A stretch of DNA of 8,135 bases from CG2-30-51-40 sp041753575 (lineage in GTDB: Bacteria; Desulfobacterota; DSM-4660; Desulfatiglandales; Desulfatiglandaceae): contig JBGSUA010000199.1 of NCBI GenBank assembly GCA_041753575.1, forward strand, positions 1 to 8,135, written 5' to 3'. How positions within the stretch are numbered: position 1 is the first letter of the stretch; each line of letters starts with the position of its first letter. Positions 4,312 through 8,135 of the stretch are shown piece by piece. The notes below the pieces were generated by a model. The model worked only from the letters and a program-made list of their open reading frames with translations, did no database searches and was not told the DNA's origin. The translations under genes were made by a program, and so were the position numbers.

Positions 4312-4560
4312 TCATCTTCGCCTACGGAAATCTACCCACAGGTCGCAGTCGGGTTCATAGACTGTTATGATCTTCACGATCGGCCTGACTGGATAACTGC
4401 ACTGAATATGAAGTGGTCTGCCTTTCCTGGTCTGGCCCCGTATCAGGCAACTCGGGCCATACTTGTCGTTTGGATAGTCTTCAATTATTTCACTTAGGCC
4501 TGTTGTGGCTTCTTCAATCTCATTCGGGCTTATATCTCTAATAATGCTTTGATCAACAGT
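4312..4560 (-). pseudogene. N-terminally truncated DUF4258 gene
   Basis: An 82-codon open frame without an in-frame ATG reads DISPNEIEEATTGLSEIIED, then YPNDKYGPSCLIRGQTRKGR and PLHIQCSYPVRPIVKIITVY, ending EPDCDLWVDFRRRR. The Y-P-x-D-x-Y-G-P-S-C-L-I, G-R-P-L-H-x-Q-C-S-Y and I-I-T-V-Y-E-P-D segments are diagnostic of the DUF4258 subtype that pairs with YgiT-type antitoxins. The N-terminal helix with the H-A-x-x-R-M/Q motif is missing. The break lies near 4560, close to the AC-rich run at 4575-4594, and the frame is closed by TGA just upstream. The YgiT-like gene follows in the expected order, so a complete toxin-antitoxin pair once stood here. Confidence 0.8.
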
Positions 4561-4771
4561 TCGTCAATACATTGAACAACAAAAAACAACAAGCTGAACC
4601 CCTCCCCGGCTGGGCCTTATATCCCCGCCATGAATGACTGGGTTTTACGGCCCGGTGGATAACCTTCCGGAAATTGACTTGAGCCTCGCGGGCCCTCTCG
4701 GCCAATTTCTCCCTTTTAGCCTCGATTATCTTCTTCATCATTATATCAGCCAGATAGTCTTTATTTTCCAT
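4553..4771 (-). CDS. Uncharacterised ORF, first half plausible, second half probably not native
   Basis: The 72-codon frame starts MENKDYLADIMMKKIIEAKR and EKLAERAREAQVNFRKV, an amphipathic, charged helix with good coding character. It then changes to HRAVKPSHSWRGYKAQPGRG and a cysteine-rich tail (SACCFLLFNVLTNC) read through an AC/GT-rich stretch, which looks like non-coding sequence. I do not recognise the family. The ATG at 4771 overlaps the end of PIN copy 2 by 11 bases. No strong ribosome binding site is visible. A likely explanation is the 5' part of a small gene whose end was lost where the truncated DUF4258 gene was joined. Confidence 0.35.
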   Translation of the reverse strand: MENKDYLADIMMKKIIEAKREKLAERAREAQVNFRKVIHRAVKPSHSWRGYKAQPGRGSACCFLLFNVLTNC

Positions 4772-5225
4772 CTGAAGAGCGATTCAAAGCGGTATCGAGC
4801 CAACGGCTTGATTCTGCTGCAAAAGGATTCACCACGGTAAGCCCTCTCCACGTAAAACCATTTTGCAGGTCTTCACTTAGGAGCAGCCGGCAACGGTTCT
4901 CCGCTGCAACCGCCATAATCAAAGCGTCCCATATCTGCAGGCCGTGATCTATTGCAAGGTCAATTGCAGACTGAAATGAAGACCACGATGAGTCCGCAAC
5001 TTCAAAGCTGTCTGCCCAGCTCATGATCGCTTCTCGCGCCAGGCCTTTTTCTCTTTTAGCCTTTGAAACGAGAATCCGGAAGAGTTCCCCAATTGTTTGC
5101 GCCGGGAGAAGCACAGCCTCTGCCGGAAGGTCTTCGACAAGTTTGATAGCGCCCGCGCAGCGCTCAGCATCACCAACCCCTTCCGCATAGGCCAGAATGT
5201 TTGTATCAAGAGCTAAACGAATCAT
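4761..5225 (-). CDS. PIN-domain ribonuclease toxin, copy 2 (VapC-like)
   Basis: This 154-residue PIN protein is a close paralogue of 1447-1893. The acidic residues are conserved: D7 in LDTNILAYA, E47 in TIGELFR, D100 in WDALIMA, and the SEDLQNG loop. It should be an Mg2+-dependent endoribonuclease held in check by the Phd-type protein encoded just upstream. Its ATG at 5225 overlaps the antitoxin stop codon by four bases (ATGA). The C-terminal tail (AAESSRWLDTALNRSSDGK) differs completely from that of copy 1, so similarity ends near the V-V-N-P-F motif. Two related toxins in one island may cross-react with each other's antitoxin, or may have diverged to avoid it. Confidence 0.92.
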   Translation of the reverse strand: MIRLALDTNILAYAEGVGDAERCAGAIKLVEDLPAEAVLLPAQTIGELFRILVSKAKREKGLAREAIMSWADSFEVADSSWSSFQSAIDLAIDHGLQIWDALIMAVAAENRCRLLLSEDLQNGFTWRGLTVVNPFAAESSRWLDTALNRSSDGK

Positions 5226-5455
5226 TCATATAGCTCGGCGCGGGTCCATTTCCTTGCCGTTGTTACAGGCTGCGACTTAAGGCGGGCGACTAAACTCGAT
5301 TTCATGGACTTTCTCTGCATGATTAAGGAATCAATGGAAGTGATTTTTGCAACGGGCCGGCCTCTTGACAAAATCGTAATCTCCTCGCCTTTGCCGGCCT
5401 CCCTTAGAAGCCTGGAAAACTCCCGGTTCGCATCCGCAGCCGATATGGTCTTCAT
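5222..5455 (-). CDS. Phd/YefM-family antitoxin, copy 2
   Basis: The 77-residue protein (MKTISAADANREFSRLLREA, then GEEITILSRGRPVAKITSID) has the same length as copy 1 and is about three quarters identical to it by eye. The DNA-binding N-terminal half is almost unchanged. Most differences fall in the toxin-binding C-terminal half (for example QRKSMKSSLVARLKSQPVTT against QKKAMKSKLLSRLKSQCITG). The ATG at 5455 has AGGAG nine bases upstream. A promoter and operator matching those of copy 1 precede it. Conserved DNA-binding half and matching operators suggest that the two operons could be co-repressed (inference). Confidence 0.9.
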   Translation of the reverse strand: MKTISAADANREFSRLLREAGKGEEITILSRGRPVAKITSIDSLIMQRKSMKSSLVARLKSQPVTTARKWTRAELYE

Positions 5456-5474
5456 GGTGTCGCACTCCTATAAA

Positions 5475-5518
5475 GTAGTTTACACCACTACATTAATCCA
5501 GCCATTTTCAATAGTCAA
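5475..5518 (-). promoter_or_regulatory. Promoter and probable autoregulatory operator of Phd-PIN copy 2
   Basis: In gene direction there is TTGACT (5518-5513), a 17-base spacer and TAATGT (5495-5490). An inverted repeat GTAGT-N7-ACTAC at 5475-5491 overlaps the -10 box. Spacing and operator arms are the same as for copy 1. The intact boundary repeat R4 ends 10 bases upstream of the -35 box. Confidence 0.8.
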
Positions 5519-5528
5519 CCCCAACCGA

Positions 5529-5555
5529 GGGGACGCCCTTTACATTTGCAGATTT
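5529..5555 (-). repeat. 27-bp boundary repeat, copy R4
   Basis: It matches R1 at 26 of 27 positions (the second TTTACA is TTTGCA). It lies between the broken hicB and the promoter of Phd-PIN copy 2. Its outer flank in gene direction, GCCAGGAAAAA, resembles that of R6 (GCCGGAAAAA). Confidence 0.9.
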
Positions 5556-5585
5556 TTCCTGGCACCTTGCCTCTATTTGTTGCCC

Positions 5586-5776
5586 TTATGCAACTAACCT
5601 GGCTTGGTTCTGCACGACGATCTTTGGGTCTATAGCTTTAGGGGGGACAGGTTTTAAACACAATCCTCAATAGAGTGACCGATACCCGTAAACCCGGCCA
5701 GATCCGGAGAATAAAAGCCAAAATAATCAGGCTCTTCCGAAGCCTCTATAACCAGCTAATAGGGTAAGTCAATCAT
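5586..5776 (-). pseudogene. hicB: Broken hicB (HicB-type antitoxin relic) split by a REP-like element
   Basis: From the ATG at 5776 the frame reads MIDLPY, an in-frame TAG, then LVIEASEEPDYFGFYSPDLA and GFTGIGHSIEDCV. This is the N-terminal half of a HicB-type antitoxin (F-Y-S-P-D-L-x-G-F-x-G-x-G-x-S-x-E-D-C). It ends at TAA exactly where a GGGGACAGG-type element begins (5643-5658). Beyond that element a different frame reads KAIDPKIVVQNQARLVA and a stop at 5586, like the N-P-x-x-x-x-Q-N-x-x-x-x-V-A ending of the same protein type. So the middle is missing, the halves are out of frame and a stop interrupts the start. The ATG shares one base with the stop of the RelE/ParE gene (TAATG), so it was once part of that transcript. 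Confidence 0.7.
5643..5658 (-). repeat. REP-like element (GGGGACAGGTTTTAAA)
   Basis: GGGGACAGGTTTTAAA differs from the 27-bp repeat but shares its GGGGAC start. It resembles the GGGGACAG half-sites of REP-type palindromes spread by IS200-like REP-associated transposases in related bacteria. Only one half is seen here; no matching CTGTCCCC arm lies nearby on the same strand. It sits inside the broken hicB. Confidence 0.5.
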
Positions 5777-6060
5777 TAAGGGAGGAGAGCAGGATCTTGT
5801 CTGTTATCGAAAACAGCGTGCACAATTATCTGCTTTTCTTCGATACTGTAAAAAATTGAAAAAGGAAATCTGCGCACTAGAGTACGCCTGAAGTCATCAT
5901 GGTGCTCAGCATACAGCTTTGGATTCTGCTGGATTATTTCGAATGCAGCTTCAATGCAGTCTAGAAATTCTAAACCGAGCCCTCTCCGTTGTCGTTCGTA
6001 CCATTCGAAGGCGATGCGCAAATCCTCGGCAGCCCTGCTGGTGTATCTAAGCTTCGTCAA
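5776..6060 (-). CDS. RelE/ParE-superfamily toxin
   Basis: The 94-residue product from the TTG at 6060 begins (M)TKLRYTSRAAEDLRIAFEWY and continues with the helix ERQRRGLGLEFLDCIEAAFE, then NPKLYAEHHDDFRRTLVRRF, PFSIFYSIEEKQIIVHAVFD and NRQDP. This is the RelE/ParE plasmid-stabilisation layout: two N-terminal helices (E-W-Y-E, G-L-G-x-E-F), then a beta sheet with the R-R-x-P-F/Y-x-I-x-Y core and a terminal R-x-D-P. ParE members poison gyrase and RelE members cut ribosome-bound mRNA; which applies cannot be told. The TTG overlaps the antitoxin stop by four bases (TTGA) and fits the family start. A TTG at 6096 would add 12 unlikely residues. GAGGAG lies 14 bases upstream, rather far. Confidence 0.88.
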   Translation of the reverse strand: MTKLRYTSRAAEDLRIAFEWYERQRRGLGLEFLDCIEAAFEIIQQNPKLYAEHHDDFRRTLVRRFPFSIFYSIEEKQIIVHAVFDNRQDPALLP

Positions 6061-6281
6061 GAGGTTTTTCGAAGCTCCTCGTGAACTTCCCGCCAATCAT
6101 GCAATGCCAAATTTCCCTTTTGGAACTCACTGTATCTCCTTCCAAGCTCCCTTTTTTGCCACTCCGGCATGGAAAGATTACCCTCTTCCAGAGCAATCGA
6201 GTCCCAAATGTCCTGAGCCAGAATTAGCTTCTGCGGGAGACTCAGCTTATTAATTTCAGACGTGATCTTATCCAATTCCAT
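6057..6281 (-). CDS. Addiction-module antitoxin of the TIGR02574/PF09720 type
   Basis: The 74-residue protein (MELDKITSEINKLSLPQKLI, then LAQDIWDSIALEEGNLSMPE, WQKRELGRRYSEFQKGNLAL, ending DWREVHEELRKTS) has the L-S-x-x-x-K-L-x-L-x-x-x-I-W-D-S-I and E-L-x-x-R-x-x-x-F motifs and the D-W-R/x-E-V ending of this antitoxin family. These proteins are mostly helical and wrap the RelE/ParE toxin encoded downstream. I chose the ATG at 6281 because GGAGG lies five bases upstream. The in-frame GTG at 6299 and ATG at 6293 would place the start inside the boundary repeat and put the Shine-Dalgarno within the gene. The adjacent toxin and four-base overlap make the pair secure. No promoter is evident upstream. 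Confidence 0.9.
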   Translation of the reverse strand: MELDKITSEINKLSLPQKLILAQDIWDSIALEEGNLSMPEWQKRELGRRYSEFQKGNLALHDWREVHEELRKTS

Positions 6282-6293
6282 ATTCACCTCCAT

Positions 6294-6320
6294 GGGCACG
6301 CCCTTTACTTTTGCAGCCTT
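6294..6320 (-). repeat. 27-bp boundary repeat, degenerate copy R5
   Basis: It differs from R1 at five of 27 positions (GGGCACGCCC, TTTACT, TTTGCA, GCCTT). It fills most of the gap between the stop codon of the nucleotidyltransferase partner (6330) and the start of the addiction-module antitoxin, in the same orientation as the other copies. Confidence 0.75.
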
Positions 6321-6329
6321 CGCCGGCCA

Positions 6330-6509
6330 TCAACGCTTTCCCTGGCGGAAGGCTTCCTGGATGGCGATCGTCTTTGCGGGAAGGCTCTTCCTGAGCTTGT
6401 TGCCGCAGAAGAGCCACCTGAGCTTTTGTGCCGCGGGCATCGCCCTGTAGCGCGTAATCTGCTCGTGGTCCACATAATAGCTGAAGCCCTTTGGTTCCTT
6501 ATGCATCAT
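6330..6509 (-). CDS. Small partner protein of the nucleotidyltransferase, possible TA component
   Basis: The 59-residue frame reads MMHKEPKGFSYYVDHEQITR, then YRAMPAAQKLRWLFCGNKLR and KSLPAKTIAIQEAFRQGKR. The motif Y-R-x-x-x-x-x-x-K-L-x-W-L followed by N-x-x-x-x-x-x-P and a final E-A-F-R-x-G is a compact helical family that I recall as a frequent neighbour of nucleotidyltransferase genes in related bacteria; no function is established that I know of. The ATG at 6509 overlaps the nucleotidyltransferase stop by four bases (ATGA), which strongly implies a pair. An in-frame ATG at 6506 is the alternative start. Its last 20 codons recur as fragments at 2207, 2640 and 3934. The stop codon lies 9 bases before repeat R5. 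Confidence 0.75.
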   Translation of the reverse strand: MMHKEPKGFSYYVDHEQITRYRAMPAAQKLRWLFCGNKLRKSLPAKTIAIQEAFRQGKR

Positions 6510-6994
6510 CCTTCCAGGAGGCTTCTCAGATGCTCCACATCGGCGAGATCCTGTCTCCTGCCTGATGAAAGCTTCAAAGTGATAAGATCCCGAATCGAGA
6601 TTACCGGCACCTCCACATCTCCCACCATGAATATTACCGCGCCTTGCTTAAGTTCCCTGTAGGGGATTGGAGAGTCTATCACCAGATCTATCTCTGAGAC
6701 CGGCTCGGTATCGTGGTAGAAATTAAAGGCCTTCATGTTCTTCCGGCTGATCCAAAACTGCCTTTTCTTTTCATCCGCAAGGTCCACCGGCTTGACCGGA
6801 GCCCTCGGGCGATAACCCCATGATCCAAGCTTCCCGACAAGCCGGACGATCATATCGTGTTCGAGAAGTATCATGAGGTCCAAGTCGTAGGTCATACGGG
6901 GAATACCATGAAGGTTCACGGCAAGCCCGCCGATCACAAGATAATCAATCCCTTCATCATTGAGTTCCCTGAATATCCGCTCATAATCAAGCAC
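6506..6994 (-). CDS. Nucleotidyltransferase-fold protein (AbiEii/DUF6036-like), probable TA component
   Basis: The 162-residue protein has an intact Pol-beta-type active site: YLVIGGLAVNLHGIPRMTYD with the G-G pair at 22-23, acids D37 and D39 in the D-L-D motif, and a third acid D103 in SEIDLVID. The C-terminal VPVISIRDLITLKLSSGRRQ and DLADVEHLRSLLE helix is typical of the standalone nucleotidyltransferases related to AbiEii and DUF6036. Members of this superfamily act as toxins that modify tRNA, or as AMP-adding antitoxins; the role here is not determinable. The start is GTG at 6994, directly abutting the CCCC end of repeat R6, with AAGGA inside the repeat seven bases upstream as Shine-Dalgarno. 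The small partner gene follows with a four-base overlap. Confidence 0.85.
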   Translation of the reverse strand: MLDYERIFRELNDEGIDYLVIGGLAVNLHGIPRMTYDLDLMILLEHDMIVRLVGKLGSWGYRPRAPVKPVDLADEKKRQFWISRKNMKAFNFYHDTEPVSEIDLVIDSPIPYRELKQGAVIFMVGDVEVPVISIRDLITLKLSSGRRQDLADVEHLRSLLEG

Positions 6995-7021
6995 GGGGAC
7001 GTCCTTTACATTTACAGATTT
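6995..7021 (-). repeat. 27-bp boundary repeat, copy R6
   Basis: It matches R1 at 26 of 27 positions (GACGCCC is GACGTCC, making a perfect GGACGTCC palindrome). It fills nearly the whole gap between the stop codon of the aminotransferase (7031) and the GTG of the nucleotidyltransferase (6994). Confidence 0.9.
7002..7006 (-). promoter_or_regulatory. Shine-Dalgarno AAGGA supplied by repeat R6
   Basis: In gene direction AAGGA is followed by CGTCCCC and then GTG at 6994, a seven-base spacing. The single base that distinguishes R6 from R1 turns AAGGG into AAGGA. This is the only plausible ribosome binding site for the nucleotidyltransferase and it decides for the GTG start. Confidence 0.6.
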
Positions 7022-7030
7022 TTCCGGCCC

Positions 7031-8135
7031 CTAACCTTTGAAAAACTCCCGAACCTTCTCGGCGATAAAGGCTACCTGGTCTTCCCTTAGCTCAGAGAAC
7101 ATGGGGAGAGAGACGATTTCACAGGAAGCCTTCGAGGCCTCCGGAAAATCCGCCTCCGTGTGTTTGAGATATTCGTATGCCATGAGATTGGGAAGGGCTA
7201 TCGGGTAGTGGATGCCGGTTGCGATCCCGTTTTGCTTGAGATATTCCTGCAGCGCTTCGCGTTTCCGGTCAGGCACCCTGACCACGTAGAGATGATACAC
7301 AGCGGTCACCTCCGGGATCTCGACAGGGGTTACAAGCCCCGCGCCTTCAAGATAGTCGTTATAACGCGCCGCGTTCCGTCTTCGGCCTTCGGTCCAGGCC
7401 GGAAGGTGGCGGAGCTTCACATCCAGAATCGCGGCCTGAAGGCCGTCCAGCCGGCTGTTGACGCCTTCGAGCTTGTGGTTGTACTTCTCCATGCGCCCGT
7501 GGTTGGCGATCATACGGACTTTGTCTGCCATGACATCGTCGTTGGTGACCACCGCGCCGCCGTCACCGTAGGCTCCGAGGTTTTTCCCGGGATAGAAGCT
7601 GAAGCAGGCAAGATCGCCTATGGAACCGATGCGCCTCCCCTTGTAAAGGCCCCCATGCCCCTGGGCCGCGTCTTCCACGATCTTGAGCCCGTGCTTTTTG
7701 GCGATGGCGATGATGGGGTCCATGTCCGCGGGCTGGCCATAGAGGTGGACCGGGATGATCGCCTTCGTGCGGGTCGTTACCTTTTCCTCGATCCTATTTA
7801 CATCAATGTTGTAGGTACGCGGGTTGATGTCCACAAAGACCACCCGGGCGCCTGTCATTGTGATTGCCTCGGAGGTGGCGATAAAGCTGTTCGCGACGGT
7901 AATCACCTCGTCGCCCGGGCCGATTCCCAGCGCGCGCAGGGCAATATATAGTGCATCCGTGCCGTTTCCGACCCCGACGCAGTTCTTCACCCCGCAAAAG
8001 GACGCGAATGACTTTTCGAATGATTCCAGAAAAGGCCCGCCCACAAAGGCGGTCTTCGATATGACATCCGAAATTGCCTTGTCTATTTCCTCTTTGATGC
8101 CGTCGTACTGCGCTTTCAAATCAACAAATGGTATC
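7031..8135 (-). CDS. DegT/DnrJ/EryC1/StrS-family PLP sugar aminotransferase (start codon just outside window)
   Basis: These fold-type I PLP enzymes transfer an amino group from glutamate to a keto-sugar nucleotide in the cytoplasm, giving amino sugars for O-antigen, capsule or glycan synthesis. The window encodes IPFVDLKAQYDGIKEEIDKA onward. The family normally begins M-I-P-F-V-D-L, and the base at 8135 fits the last base of that ATG. Seen motifs: GVGNGTDALYIALRALGIGP (PLP phosphate cradle), VEDAAQGHGG with the pyridine-nitrogen Asp, and SFYPGKNLGAYGDGGAV with the Schiff-base Lys (about residue 185). The overall sequence is close to the FdtB/QdtB type that aminates dTDP-3-keto-6-deoxyhexoses, but the substrate cannot be fixed from sequence. 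It is full length (about 368 residues) and visibly more GC-rich than the TA genes. It probably ends a polysaccharide cluster beyond the window. Confidence 0.93.
   Translation of the reverse strand, partial: IPFVDLKAQYDGIKEEIDKAISDVISKTAFVGGPFLESFEKSFASFCGVKNCVGVGNGTDALYIALRALGIGPGDEVITVANSFIATSEAITMTGARVVFVDINPRTYNIDVNRIEEKVTTRTKAIIPVHLYGQPADMDPIIAIAKKHGLKIVEDAAQGHGGLYKGRRIGSIGDLACFSFYPGKNLGAYGDGGAVVTNDDVMADKVRMIANHGRMEKYNHKLEGVNSRLDGLQAAILDVKLRHLPAWTEGRRRNAARYNDYLEGAGLVTPVEIPEVTAVYHLYVVRVPDRKREALQEYLKQNGIATGIHYPIALPNLMAYEYLKHTEADFPEASKASCEIVSLPMFSELREDQVAFIAEKVREFFKG

Noticed and set aside
4126..4497. A 123-codon plus-strand open frame
   Set aside because: It is antisense to the DUF4258 and YgiT-like sequences, whose minus-strand translations show clear family motifs; the plus-strand product looks random.
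6061..6096. TTG at 6096 as start of the RelE/ParE toxin
   Set aside because: It adds 12 residues without family similarity, read from within the antitoxin gene; the TTG at 6060 gives the typical T-K-L-R-Y start and a four-base overlap.
6282..6299. Earlier start (GTG 6299 or ATG 6293) for the addiction-module antitoxin
   Set aside because: It would start inside repeat R5 and place the strong GGAGG within the coding sequence; the ATG at 6281 has ideal spacing and matches the family start.
463..7021. CRISPR array
   Set aside because: The 27-bp repeats are spaced roughly 700 to 2300 bases apart and enclose protein genes; no regular spacers and no cas genes are present.
463..7021. Integron gene cassettes with attC sites
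   Set aside because: The cassette-like order is suggestive, but the repeat has no GTTRRRY core or paired R'/R'' arms, and no integron integrase is in the window.
7160..7951. A 263-codon open frame on the plus strand
   Set aside because: It lies wholly antisense to the well-supported aminotransferase gene, has no family motif, and is the usual shadow of GC-rich coding DNA.

Overview
The window reads as a dense accessory island in which every gene lies on the minus strand, so transcription runs from high to low coordinates. It consists almost entirely of small toxin-antitoxin (TA) or TA-like pairs. It sits directly downstream of a more GC-rich DegT/DnrJ/EryC1/StrS sugar aminotransferase of the kind found in surface-polysaccharide clusters. 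The gene families (MNT-HEPN, DUF4258, YgiT, DUF2283, HicBA, Phd-PIN) and the repeats ending in GTCCCC suggest an environmental Gram-negative bacterium of the Desulfobacterota/Nitrospirota type. That placement is inference; no taxonomic marker gene is present.

Layout in transcription order. 8135-7031: aminotransferase, start codon just outside the window. 6994-6330: nucleotidyltransferase plus a 59-residue partner. 6281-5776: addiction-module antitoxin plus RelE/ParE toxin, followed by a broken hicB (5776-5586). 5455-4761: Phd antitoxin and PIN toxin (copy 2). 4771-3645: an uncharacterised ORF and a run of decayed or chimeric modules (N-truncated DUF4258, YgiT-like protein without its first zinc knuckle, antitoxin remnant, DUF4258-like C-terminus) ending in an intact DUF2283 gene. 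3571-3235: hicB with a truncated hicA. 3245-2701: DUF4258 protein and its small partner. 2640-2207: gene fragments around an intact 74-residue gene. 2126-1447: Phd-PIN (copy 1). 1384-622: MNT-HEPN pair, with a CopG-type antitoxin remnant to 494. 432-1: hicB and hicA, the latter cut by the window edge.

The structure that the genes do not explain is a 27-bp repeat, written on the plus strand as GGGGACGCCC, then TTTACA twice, then GATTT. It occurs five times nearly intact (463, 1386, 3255, 5529, 6995), once degenerate (6294), and as shorter pieces keeping mainly the GGGGACG end (2199, 2275, 2693, 3588, 3988). All copies have the same orientation relative to the genes. They lie at module borders, between the stop codon of one module and the start codon or promoter of the next. 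Several borders cut through genes: hicA breaks off just before one repeat, a hicB is split by a related element, and one artificial junction (antitoxin 3' end, GTCCCC, partner-gene 3' end) occurs three times. The repeat therefore looks like a boundary or recombination point for a cassette-like array of TA modules. No integrase, transposase or attC site is visible, so the mechanism remains inference.

The two Phd-PIN operons share a clear promoter (-35, 17-bp spacer, TAATGT) overlapped by a GTAGT-N7-ACTAC inverted repeat, a likely autoregulatory operator. Elsewhere the repeat itself appears to supply the Shine-Dalgarno sequence of the next module.
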